A stretch of DNA of 22,704 nt from a virus, in the IMG/VR virus record IMGVR_UViG_3300046167_000325, positions 1 to 22,704 of that record, one strand, 5' to 3'. The notes under the pieces are model-generated. The model saw nothing but the letters and a program-made list of their open reading frames with translations. It searched no databases and was not told the origin of the DNA. Below, piece after piece: positions 1 through 7,584 of this stretch. How positions within the stretch are numbered: position 1 is the first letter of the stretch; each line of letters starts with the position of its first letter. The position numbers were made by a program, and so were the translations under genes.

Positions 1-1
1 T

Positions 2-247
2 AGAAAAGAACAAGAGCGAGCCAACCAAGAGGCAGAGACAAGAGCTATAGAAGCAGCTGCTTTATCTGAGACTCAGGAAGACACAGGCGCTGATATAATA
101 TTCGGTGCAGCTAAAGGTGGACGGACGTTACTACGTAGACGCCCGACACAAGGTCCAACAACAGGGCCTAGACCAAGGCTTATGGGATTAGGTGGCTTCG
201 GTGGAGGAGACCCTGGCAGAGGCTATAACAATATGAGGCTGCTATGA
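2..247 (+). CDS. 3' end of a small virion protein, T7 gp7.3-like (partial)
   Basis: An open frame enters from before the window and stops at the TGA at 245-247, leaving 81 visible residues. The visible part starts with a charged Glu/Arg/Ala-rich segment (RKEQERANQEAETRAIEAAA), passes through an Arg-rich patch (LLRRRPTQGP) and ends in a Gly-rich tail (GLGGFGGGDPGRGYNNMRLL). This composition, low complexity and position just before the portal gene match T7 gene 7.3, a small virion/tail-assembly protein, but sequence identity to it is not obvious. The stop overlaps the portal start by four bases (ATGA), so the two genes are probably translationally coupled. The frame is certain from its continuity; the function is inferred from position. 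Confidence 0.6.
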   Translation, partial: RKEQERANQEAETRAIEAAALSETQEDTGADIIFGAAKGGRTLLRRRPTQGPTTGPRPRLMGLGGFGGGDPGRGYNNMRLL

Positions 248-1827
248 GTACTTATCCAAACCCTAAGGGAAACATTGGTCAAGTCTGGATGCAGATGTAC
301 CAAGAGAAGGGTGACTTACTAGAGCGCAGTGAAGCTTATGCTAGATGGACTCTAGCTAATATACTTCGTGCTGATAGAGAGACACACCAACAGAATACAG
401 AAATGACTAAAGGTTCTGTGATGATGGGAGCTAAGTGGGTTAATCACTTAGCCAATAGAATAGTAGATGTACTGTTCCCCTTATCCAGACCATTCTTTAC
501 TGTGTCTTTAACACCTAAAACTAAATTAAAATTAGAACAAGAAAATGGCCCAGACCAAATGGCTATTGTGAAAGAACAGATAAGAGAAGCTACTACTAGG
601 ATAGAAGAAGAGGCTATAAGAAACCTTAGACTAGTAGAATACAGACCTGTAGCTATTGAAGCATGTAAGCATCTTATTATTACAGGTAATGCTTTACTTA
701 GAAGAATGCCGTCAGGCAAAAGAATACTGTACTCTATTGACCGCTATGGAATTAGACGTGATATAGAGGGTAATGCCATTGAAGTTGTACTATATGACCG
801 AAAGAAATATTGTACCTTTGACCCAGAAATGCAAGCTATGATTAGAGAAGTGCATCCTAAGGTTAAAGATGATGACAAGATGGAATTATTATCTCACTAT
901 AAACTAGAAGCTGATGGACGCTGGTGTTTTAAACAAGAAGTAGAGGGTGTAGCTATAGGTAAACAGATTAAGTATGTTAAAGAAGACTTTGACTTACTAC
1001 CGTTAGCCTGGAACTTACCTTCTGGTTTTCATTATGCTACTGGTTTAGTAGAAGATAACTCTACTACATTTCATAAGCTAGATGTAACCACAGAGGCTCT
1101 TACAGATATGGTAGCTATCGCAGCTGACATTAAGTTCTTTGTTAGACCAGGCTCTGCCTTAGGTTTACAACTAAGAGAGCTCAATAATGCACAGCGTGGT
1201 GCTTACTTTGCAGGTAATGCAGAGGACATAGCTGTACCAGAGATTAACTTACGTGGTGACTTAGATACTATAGCTAATATAGTAGCTAAATGGGAAGGTG
1301 ATTTATCAAGAGTATTCTTATTATCTAATGTACGTGACGCTGAACGTGTTACTGCAGAGGAAATAAGGCTTATAGCTAGGGAACTAGAAAGTTCATTCGG
1401 TGGACTTTATTCTCAATTAGCTTTACAATGGCAACAGAAAGAAGCTGACTACGCTTTATCTAAGATGAAGATAGGGTCTGTAGGTAATCTTGATAGTCAA
1501 TTCGAAGTACTTGTTACTACAGGTATGGAGAGTTTATCTAGGGAAGGTCAGATTGATAACCTTAGACTAGCTATCAGCGACTTGCAGATGTTAGAAGCTG
1601 TGCCTCAGGAAATTAGGTCTATATTTAATCCGACTAGATTCGGACAGTTTATCTTTGTAAACAGAGGAGTTGCATTAGCAGACTTCTTGAATACTCCTGA
1701 AGAGTTACAAGCTATGCAGCAACAGGAGATGGAGATGGCTGGTAGACAAGCTGAGATAGATACTGCTGCTAGTGTAGCACAACATGCTGGTAAATCAGAA
1801 ATAGATAATATGGACGGTCAACAATAG
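244..1827 (+). CDS. Head-tail connector (portal) protein, T7 gp8 family
   Basis: This 527-residue protein is close in length to T7 gp8 (536). It should form the dodecameric ring at one capsid vertex through which DNA is packaged and ejected. Family-typical stretches include an N-terminal segment with LERSEAYARWTLANILRAD, then MGAKWVNHLANRIVDVLFPL near residues 61-80, a central NLPSGFHYATGLVED, and RVTAEEIRLIARELESSFGG in the C-terminal half. The C-terminus is Gln/Met-rich and polar (ELQAMQQQEMEMAGRQAEID), as usual in this family. The ATG at 244 has a GAGG at 235-238 and overlaps the preceding stop. The scaffold gene follows after eight bases. Identification is strong from both sequence and gene order. 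Confidence 0.95.
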   Translation: MSTYPNPKGNIGQVWMQMYQEKGDLLERSEAYARWTLANILRADRETHQQNTEMTKGSVMMGAKWVNHLANRIVDVLFPLSRPFFTVSLTPKTKLKLEQENGPDQMAIVKEQIREATTRIEEEAIRNLRLVEYRPVAIEACKHLIITGNALLRRMPSGKRILYSIDRYGIRRDIEGNAIEVVLYDRKKYCTFDPEMQAMIREVHPKVKDDDKMELLSHYKLEADGRWCFKQEVEGVAIGKQIKYVKEDFDLLPLAWNLPSGFHYATGLVEDNSTTFHKLDVTTEALTDMVAIAADIKFFVRPGSALGLQLRELNNAQRGAYFAGNAEDIAVPEINLRGDLDTIANIVAKWEGDLSRVFLLSNVRDAERVTAEEIRLIARELESSFGGLYSQLALQWQQKEADYALSKMKIGSVGNLDSQFEVLVTTGMESLSREGQIDNLRLAISDLQMLEAVPQEIRSIFNPTRFGQFIFVNRGVALADFLNTPEELQAMQQQEMEMAGRQAEIDTAASVAQHAGKSEIDNMDGQQ

Positions 1828-1835
1828 GAGAGTAT

Positions 1836-2660
1836 ATGACTGATGAAAGTAACCCACATTCAAATGTTTCAACTGAAGAGCGTAAAGCTGCTGAGGTAGC
1901 TGAACAAGCAGCTGCTAAAGAAACCCCAGTTGAAGAAGCCCCAATACAAGCTGTATCAAACACAGAGGCCAAGGATAAACCTGTAGACCCTGAAGCAGAT
2001 GCAGCTCTAGTAGAAGATGATAAAGAGGAATCAAAGCCTGACGATGGTGAGGCTCCTCTTGATACACAAGCTTGGGGAGATACAAATAGTGAAGTAGGAA
2101 ATAGTGTTCTGAGATTAATACAGAACGCTGGAGGAACACCCGAACAGGCGAAGGCATTATTGTTTGACGCTGTACGGGATAATGATATGTCTAAGATAGA
2201 CAAAGCAGAACTTACTAATTTAGTAGGTGAATCAAATGCTACAATCATTATGTCAGGTGCAGCCTCCTATGCTACAGAGATAGCTGCTAAAAACGTAGAG
2301 ATAGCTAAAACAGTTAATGAAGCCGTAGGCGGTGCAGATAACTGGGAAGCTATACAGAACTGGTCAGACAACTCTGACTTACCTGATGCAGAGAAAGCAG
2401 AGTACAATGAACTCTTATCTGCAGGAGGTGCTAAAGCTAGGTTCGCAGCTACAGAACTATTAAGCAAATATAATGCCGATTCTGGCAACACACAAATTAC
2501 GGACACAAACCGAGTTGACCCTGATGTTGATACAACTACCCAGTCCGAAGCTATAACTGCACGCGAATATTATAAGCGTATGGCTATGGCAAACCGTAAA
2601 GGTCAAGATACAACAGCTATAAAAGCGGCAAGAGCAAAAGGCCGTAAGCTAGGTATCTAA
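1836..2660 (+). CDS. Capsid assembly (scaffolding) protein, T7 gp9-like
   Basis: This 274-residue protein lies between portal and capsid, exactly where T7 encodes its scaffold gp9 (307 residues). Roughly the first 85 residues are strongly acidic and rich in Glu, Asp, Ala and Pro (for example EADAALVEDDKEESKPDDGE). The middle is predicted largely helical. The C-terminus is basic (AMANRKGQDTTAIKAARAKG), as expected for the end that binds capsid subunits during procapsid assembly. Scaffolds diverge quickly, so the call rests on composition and position. The Shine-Dalgarno AGGAG at 1826-1830 overlaps the portal stop codon, giving tight coupling to portal translation. A 47-base gap with a small hairpin separates it from the capsid gene. 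Confidence 0.88.
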   Translation: MTDESNPHSNVSTEERKAAEVAEQAAAKETPVEEAPIQAVSNTEAKDKPVDPEADAALVEDDKEESKPDDGEAPLDTQAWGDTNSEVGNSVLRLIQNAGGTPEQAKALLFDAVRDNDMSKIDKAELTNLVGESNATIIMSGAASYATEIAAKNVEIAKTVNEAVGGADNWEAIQNWSDNSDLPDAEKAEYNELLSAGGAKARFAATELLSKYNADSGNTQITDTNRVDPDVDTTTQSEAITAREYYKRMAMANRKGQDTTAIKAARAKGRKLGI

Positions 2661-2669
2661 CCTATAAAC

Positions 2670-2683
2670 TGGGAATAATCCCA
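2670..2683 (+). promoter_or_regulatory. Small hairpin upstream of the capsid gene
   Basis: TGGGA at 2670-2674 and TCCCA at 2679-2683 pair perfectly around a four-base loop. There is no T-tract, so this is not an intrinsic terminator. It lies between scaffold and capsid genes, where T7 has a late promoter and an RNase III site. It may be an RNA-processing or mRNA-stability element; function is not shown. Confidence 0.4.
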
Positions 2684-2707
2684 CAACATTAAATATAAGG
2701 AATTAAT

Positions 2708-3685
2708 ATGCCTATCCCTTCAGACTCAACTCACTTGAGTGCTCAGGCTACATCAGAAATGATTGAAGAGTATGCTGGCGCAGTGGATTCACAATTCGCT
2801 AAGTCGTCAATCATGCGTGGCTTCGTAAACATAGATAACCTACAAGGTACAGACACAAAGATTAAGCGTCGTGTCGGACGTACTGTTCTTAAGAAGGTAG
2901 TAGCTGGTGTAAGACCCGATGCTGCTCCAACTTCATTCGGACGTACAGCCGTAACAGTCGATACGATTTCATTAGCTCGCGATAACCGTGACCTATTGAA
3001 TGAGTTCCAAACAGACTTTAACGCACGTCAACAGTTAGGTATGGACCACGGTAAAGAACTTGGTAAACTATTTGACCAAGCTCATATTATCGCAGCTATC
3101 AAAGGTGCAGCAGCAGCTGCTCCAACAGATGCCGATGGTACTAACTACAACGGTGCATTCGGTGCAGGTTCAACAACTACAATGGCTGCATCTAATGATG
3201 ACCTAGACCCAACTAAATTCTATGAAGCTATTGCTGCACAGATAACAGCTATGGAAGAAGAAGACATTGACATTGAAGAATGCGTTGTGTTCGTACGTCC
3301 AACATATCAAGACGTACTACTTAATAATGACAAATTGCTTAACCGTGATTTCTCTTCAGACAATGGTGACTTTGCAAATGGTACATTCAGAACGCTTAAA
3401 GGTGTTCCGATTGTGTCTACTACCAGAATACCAACTGCTGCTATTACTGGCCATGTAATGTCTGACGCTAAGAACTCTAACTTCTATGACGTAACTGCTG
3501 CAGAAGCTAGAAGTAAAGCTATCATTATGCACCCTAAAGCTCTATTCGCTGCAGAAACTATACCATTAACTTCTAAGGTATACTACGACGATAAAGAACT
3601 TCAGTGGTTCATCGATTCATACTTAGCATTCGGTGTTAACTATGACAGACCAGATTGCGCTCGCGTAGTCCGCTCATTCGACTAA
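2708..3685 (+). CDS. Major capsid protein, T7 gp10A family
   Basis: This 325-residue protein is slightly shorter than T7 gp10A (345) and should have the HK97 fold that builds the icosahedral shell. Typical features include the N-terminal region leading into IMRGFVNIDNLQGTDTKIKR, the basic segment RRVGRTVLKKVVAGVRPD, a Gly/Ala-rich loop around residues 137-160, and the C-terminal half with CVVFVRPTYQDVLLNNDKLL and YYDDKELQWFIDSYLAFGVN. Codon use is a little richer in C-ending and CGT codons than in the neighbours, consistent with very high expression. AAGGA at 2697-2701 is the ribosome-binding site. A strong terminator follows within about 12 bases. No readthrough or frameshift extension like T7 gp10B is apparent. 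Confidence 0.95.
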   Translation: MPIPSDSTHLSAQATSEMIEEYAGAVDSQFAKSSIMRGFVNIDNLQGTDTKIKRRVGRTVLKKVVAGVRPDAAPTSFGRTAVTVDTISLARDNRDLLNEFQTDFNARQQLGMDHGKELGKLFDQAHIIAAIKGAAAAAPTDADGTNYNGAFGAGSTTTMAASNDDLDPTKFYEAIAAQITAMEEEDIDIEECVVFVRPTYQDVLLNNDKLLNRDFSSDNGDFANGTFRTLKGVPIVSTTRIPTAAITGHVMSDAKNSNFYDVTAAEARSKAIIMHPKALFAAETIPLTSKVYYDDKELQWFIDSYLAFGVNYDRPDCARVVRSFD

Positions 3686-3696
3686 ATAATTAACGA

Positions 3697-3729
3697 GGCT
3701 CTCCTGTTTATTCGGGAGGGCCTTTTTTT
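3697..3729 (+). terminator. Intrinsic terminator after the capsid gene
   Basis: GGCTCTCC at 3697-3704 pairs with GGGAGGGCC at 3714-3722 (one T-G wobble, with further pairing up to G3706-C3713) around a TTTATT loop. Seven T residues follow at 3723-3729. Stem, loop and T-tract are all present. The site directly behind the capsid gene matches that of T7 T-phi, which partly terminates phage transcription, so capsid transcripts would outnumber tail transcripts. Confidence 0.88.
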
Positions 3730-3736
3730 GTTTTAT

Positions 3737-3775
3737 AGATTCCTGAGCTTTTGCTCTCCGTGGGTTCGGGAATCT
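3737..3775 (+). other. Foldable three-way-junction-like RNA element before the tail tube A gene
   Basis: AGATTC at 3737-3742 pairs with GAATCT at 3770-3775. Inside that closing stem are two smaller hairpins: GAGC/GCTC at 3745-3748 and 3753-3756 with a TTTT loop, and CCG/CGG at 3758-3760 and 3767-3769 with a TGGGTT loop. The element lies between the capsid terminator and the next ribosome-binding site (3791-3795). It could be an RNase III-type processing signal or a 5' stabilising structure. Its role is unknown; the complementarity is seen directly, the fold is inferred. Confidence 0.4.
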
Positions 3776-3801
3776 TTACAACAAAAAAGAAAGGAACTAC
3801 T

Positions 3802-4434
3802 ATGCCTACAACGGCCAACATTAAACTGAGTTTAATAAACAGTATGTTACGTACAATAGGTTCTGCTCCCTTAGCTGGAGAAGACACGTCACATCCTGAT
3901 TACATTACAGCCAATGCGGTGATTGAAGAAGTCATAGAAGATTTCTCAAGTAAACCTCTATGGTTCAACAATTCAATAGAAACCCTATCACAAGATAACG
4001 ATGGTAGGGTTCCAGTACCTACTAATGCTGTAGCAGTAGACCCCACAGATGGGTCTAACCTAGCTGTAGCAGGAAACTTCTTATACAATGTAGATAAGAG
4101 GACAGATATTATAGGTAAAGATGTAGAGTGCTACGTCCACAGGGAAATAGAACTAGGGCTTATGCCCAGGGAAGCCATTAAGTTTATTAGGGCAGCCTGT
4201 AGATTTAAGTTCTATGCAGATGAGGATGGTGGTTCACAGAAGCTACAAGTATATGCACAGGCTGCACAGTTATCAGAGCTAGAACTTAACTCTGTAAACA
4301 TAGCCCGTATGGATATGAACTTCTTTGCCTCAGGTTCTGGAAGAACATTCTTTATACCTAGACCGTCTAACTATCAACACATAGGTAGTAGTGCTGGTTC
4401 AGGTGGAGTTAAAACAATATTTCAAACTAGCTAG
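3802..4434 (+). CDS. Tail tubular protein A, T7 gp11-like
   Basis: This 210-residue protein corresponds to T7 gp11 (196), which forms the ring (adaptor/gatekeeper) between portal and nozzle. Recognisable features are an N-terminal INSMLRTIGSAPLAGEDTSH, a following helix EEVIEDFSSKPLWFNN, and PREAIKFIRAACRFKFYADE, which resembles the helical region of family members. The start is the ATG at 3802 with AAGGA at 3791-3795; an upstream in-frame TTG at 3751 lies inside the structured element and lacks a good ribosome-binding site. The stop is followed closely by the gp12-like gene, whose AGGAG overlaps the stop. Gene order and sequence agree well. Confidence 0.9.
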   Translation: MPTTANIKLSLINSMLRTIGSAPLAGEDTSHPDYITANAVIEEVIEDFSSKPLWFNNSIETLSQDNDGRVPVPTNAVAVDPTDGSNLAVAGNFLYNVDKRTDIIGKDVECYVHREIELGLMPREAIKFIRAACRFKFYADEDGGSQKLQVYAQAAQLSELELNSVNIARMDMNFFASGSGRTFFIPRPSNYQHIGSSAGSGGVKTIFQTS

Positions 4435-4442
4435 GAGAAGTC

Positions 4443-7022
4443 ATGGCTGATACAAATACATTAGGAAGTATGTTGCAAGGTATTAGCCAGCAACCTCCTC
4501 ACATAAGACGCGATGGTAAAGTAACAGAACAAGTTAATTTAATGTCAGACGTTGTAGAAGGAATAAAAACTAGACCAGGTTCTAAATTACTTAGTGTTAT
4601 AGAAGAAGGTACTGAGCAGGTTATTATATACAAGCCTGGTCAAACAGGCCCTGCTACGGTGTATACAGGCTTTAGAACTGATGGTAAATTCTATACATTT
4701 ACAATGGATGGTAACACTTATCAAATAGGTATAAGTAAATTTGGTATAGAGATACTAAATCAAGAAGGAACATTACTTACAACAAACTTAACACAAGCTG
4801 CTGAAGATTATATAAATGATATAGCAGAAGACTTAGCTGTATATGTTTATGACAATGGTGAAGAAACTGTTGCGTATGTATTAAACAGAAATAAAGTAGT
4901 GGCTATGGATAACAGTGCTGCTACTATTGCAGCCCAGGAAGCTGAAGTAGTTAAAGATGTAGGGCTAGTAACCTCTTTAGGGGGACAGTTCTCACATACG
5001 TACAGCGTATATGTTAATTATGATGCAGGTAGTTTTAGTGGTTCGTATACAACACCTAACGGAACAGGCTCAGGTCACGCAGCTGAAACAACTTCTGATT
5101 ATATTGCTAATCAATTACAAATTTCTTTAGCAGCATCCGCAGCTTTAGTTGATGTTAATATTTCTGTGGCTGTTCAGGGTTCAGTAGTAAGTATTACAGG
5201 TGCTCCTGGGATAACTATTACAGTATCAGATGGTGAAGGTGGTGCTACTTTAGTAGAATCAAGTAACGTAGCTAAAAACACTGACAAGCTTGCTAACACA
5301 GCTCCTCATGGTACACTAGTTAAAGTACATGGGTTAGATGGAACAGCAGATGATTTCTGGATGCGCTTTGAATCTAACTACACTAATACAGTAGGCTCTG
5401 GGTTTGGAGATGAGGGTATATGGAGAGAGTGGTATAACGTATCAGAAGCAGCAGCTTTAGATGCTGAAACTATGCCAATGAAGATGACTCCTAATGCTGC
5501 TGGAACTATTATGAATATAGATGTAGCTCCTTGGACACGACGACGTGTAGGAGACTCAGAGACTAACCCTGAACCTGCTTTTGTAGGTAAGAAAATAAAA
5601 GATATAAGTGGCTTTCAATCCAGACTTGTTACTGTAGCAGGACCTGTTACTAACTTCTCTGTTACTAATGAACCAACAGACTTCTTTAAGAACTCTGCTG
5701 TGGCTGAGATAGCAACTGACCCAATAGAAATAATATCAACAACTGCTGATGAGTTCAGTCTTTTGTATATAGTACCTTTTGATAGGGACCTAATACTTTT
5801 CGGAGATAGAGTACAATTTCTTGTGCAAGGTGGTAGTGCATTAACTGCATCTAACGCTTCATTAGTACAGACAACAGCTTATGATATACAAGATGGTGTT
5901 AGACCTGTAGCTACAGGTAGAACTGTTTTGTTCCCATTCTCTATAGGAGAGTACGGTGGAGTAAAAGAGTTCTATACATCTGGTAATATAGAAGCTAACC
6001 AAGCTATATCAATTACATCTAGTGTACCTAAACTTATAGAGGGTACTATAGAACAGATGAAGTACTCTGATACTGCGGATACCTTACTTATAAAGTCTAG
6101 TTTAAATAAATGGACTTTGTATGGATATAAACAACTGTGGGATGGAGAAAAGAAACTACAATCTGCATGGTTTAAATGGGAGTTTCCTGGAGAAATAATT
6201 AATTATAACTTTGATAAGAATAAGTTATATGTATTACACTTTAAAGGTGGGGTAACTAGTGGACATTATGGAGAAGTATGTCAAGTTGTATTAGACTTAG
6301 ATAGTCCTAATGCAAGTGGGTTAGATTATCCGTTAGCTCTAGATTCGTATGAAATATATGATGGAGATGGTACACCTGACTATGGTGTTAGTATGGGCAG
6401 AACTAATATGCCTAACTATACAGACCCAGATGGATATGAATACTCTGTGTATCAATTCCTAGATAACAATCTAGTTATTATACAAGGTGCTGGATGTGAT
6501 AGTCCAGGGCAACCTGCAGAGCATTTAACACCTACTGCTAGTGCATCTAATACTTATACAGATGGTACTGCTATGTGGTATGACTATAAGTTTCCTATTG
6601 CTACTGTACCTAAGAACTCTACACTATATGCAGGTTATGATATAACCTCTACATTTAAACCTACTATGCCGTTTATACGTGATAGTAATAACATAGTAAT
6701 AAGATTTATAAGGTTAGTTATATCTAAGTTTATAGTTCATTTTAACAACAGTGGTCCTATGACTGCTACCGTAGGTAGTAAGTATAGAAACGCATCTGCA
6801 CAGATAACATCTGTACGTACTTTATCTAATGATGGAGTAGGATTAGCGTTTGACCCAGACGACCCCGAAGGGGACGGAATAAAGAGTGGAAGTTTTGATG
6901 TTCCTTTTAGAGAACAATCAGATATTTCTGAATTAACAATTACCGCTAATGGTGGTGTACCTATTAACATAAATGAAATAGAATGGGTAGGCCAAGTTCG
7001 TGGAGGAAGAAGGAGGTTATAA
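4443..7022 (+). CDS. Tail tubular protein B (nozzle), T7 gp12-like
   Basis: This 859-residue protein is the counterpart of T7 gp12 (794), six copies of which form the tail nozzle. The N-terminus is diagnostic: LGSMLQGISQQPPHIRRDGK followed by EQVNLMSDVVEGIKTRPGSK matches the family's GISQQP...VN...EGL..RP pattern. The rest is beta-rich, with many Gly, Thr and Ser residues. A roughly 100-residue Thr/Gly/Ser-rich stretch around residues 180-280 looks like an inserted beta-domain. The C-terminus ends in a basic GQVRGGRRRL. AGGAG at 4433-4437 drives translation. The stop TAA overlaps the next ATG by one base. No separate gene 13 counterpart lies between this gene and the next. Confidence 0.93.
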   Translation: MADTNTLGSMLQGISQQPPHIRRDGKVTEQVNLMSDVVEGIKTRPGSKLLSVIEEGTEQVIIYKPGQTGPATVYTGFRTDGKFYTFTMDGNTYQIGISKFGIEILNQEGTLLTTNLTQAAEDYINDIAEDLAVYVYDNGEETVAYVLNRNKVVAMDNSAATIAAQEAEVVKDVGLVTSLGGQFSHTYSVYVNYDAGSFSGSYTTPNGTGSGHAAETTSDYIANQLQISLAASAALVDVNISVAVQGSVVSITGAPGITITVSDGEGGATLVESSNVAKNTDKLANTAPHGTLVKVHGLDGTADDFWMRFESNYTNTVGSGFGDEGIWREWYNVSEAAALDAETMPMKMTPNAAGTIMNIDVAPWTRRRVGDSETNPEPAFVGKKIKDISGFQSRLVTVAGPVTNFSVTNEPTDFFKNSAVAEIATDPIEIISTTADEFSLLYIVPFDRDLILFGDRVQFLVQGGSALTASNASLVQTTAYDIQDGVRPVATGRTVLFPFSIGEYGGVKEFYTSGNIEANQAISITSSVPKLIEGTIEQMKYSDTADTLLIKSSLNKWTLYGYKQLWDGEKKLQSAWFKWEFPGEIINYNFDKNKLYVLHFKGGVTSGHYGEVCQVVLDLDSPNASGLDYPLALDSYEIYDGDGTPDYGVSMGRTNMPNYTDPDGYEYSVYQFLDNNLVIIQGAGCDSPGQPAEHLTPTASASNTYTDGTAMWYDYKFPIATVPKNSTLYAGYDITSTFKPTMPFIRDSNNIVIRFIRLVISKFIVHFNNSGPMTATVGSKYRNASAQITSVRTLSNDGVGLAFDPDDPEGDGIKSGSFDVPFREQSDISELTITANGGVPININEIEWVGQVRGGRRRL

Positions 7023-7582
7023 TGTCAATACCAATGGCACAAGCTGTTATAGGCGCAGGAACAGCTTTAGCAGGATACTTCCAGGCTAAAGAGCAAACTA
7101 GGTTGCAGCGTGAAAGTCAACGACATAGGAACGCTGTTCTAGCACTAAACTCTAATCTACAAAGAAACGCCTTAGAACTACAAGAGATAGATGCACGTAA
7201 CGCCAGCAGAAGACTTGACAAACAAATACAACTACAGAGTATGCAGGATAAAGCAGCAGGAGAAGTTTCTGCTGCTACTTCTGGTGTTACAGGTGGGTCT
7301 GTTACTGCAGTTTTACGTGGTTTAGAAAGAAGCTCTATGTTAGCACAAGCGGCTAGAATGCAAAACACATCTACTATGTTTAGGCAGCTTGGACAACAAC
7401 GCAGAAACATTAACGTAGGTCAAATAATAGGGGAAGACAGAACAGTTATTCCAGGACCTGATGTAGGTAGTTTATTACTAAGTATGGGTACAGCTGCCTT
7501 TGAAGGGTATGGACAAACTAGAGATTTTAAAAGCTCTACTTTAAATAGTTTATTTAAAGCTAATTATAAAAGAGGAAGTTAA
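7022..7582 (+). CDS. Internal virion protein, T7 gp14-like
   Basis: This 186-residue protein matches T7 gp14 (196) in size, place and design. It has an N-terminal hydrophobic Ala/Gly helix (MAQAVIGAGTALAGYFQ), a long charged Gln/Arg-rich helix from about residue 20 to 85, and a second helical region containing LERSSMLAQAARMQNTSTMF. In T7 this protein is ejected first and sits in the outer membrane as part of the DNA-translocation channel. The ATG at 7022 has AGGAGG at 7011-7016 five bases upstream and overlaps the preceding stop. A longer in-frame start at 6983 lies inside the gp12-like gene and was rejected because it has no comparable site. Confidence 0.82.
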   Translation: MSIPMAQAVIGAGTALAGYFQAKEQTRLQRESQRHRNAVLALNSNLQRNALELQEIDARNASRRLDKQIQLQSMQDKAAGEVSAATSGVTGGSVTAVLRGLERSSMLAQAARMQNTSTMFRQLGQQRRNINVGQIIGEDRTVIPGPDVGSLLLSMGTAAFEGYGQTRDFKSSTLNSLFKANYKRGS

Positions 7583-7584
7583 TT

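Noticed and set aside
1769-2248. 159-codon minus-strand open frame
   Set aside because: It lies antisense to the scaffold gene; its Ser/Ala-rich low-complexity product is what the antisense of Glu/Ala-rich coding gives, and no ribosome-binding site or gap supports it.
2655-2680. T7-like promoter upstream of the capsid gene (CCTATAAACTGGGA)
   Set aside because: It shares only a short TATA...GGGA pattern with the T7 consensus, and I found no matching copy in the other gaps.
3683-3722. T7 gp10B-like frameshift extension of the capsid protein
   Set aside because: No slippery heptamer is visible before the stop, and the terminator hairpin begins about 12 bases after it, leaving no room for an extension.
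3736-3780. Possible tRNA or tRNA fragment (GGGTTCGGGAATCT resembles a T-arm)
   Set aside because: The stretch is too short, there is no anticodon arm or acceptor stem of seven pairs, and the T-arm stem does not pair properly.
6863-6873. CCCC-GAA-GGGG hairpin inside the tail tube B gene
   Set aside because: It encodes an ordinary Asp/Pro/Glu/Gly loop (DPDDPEGDG) and has only four pairs; most likely a by-product of the protein sequence.
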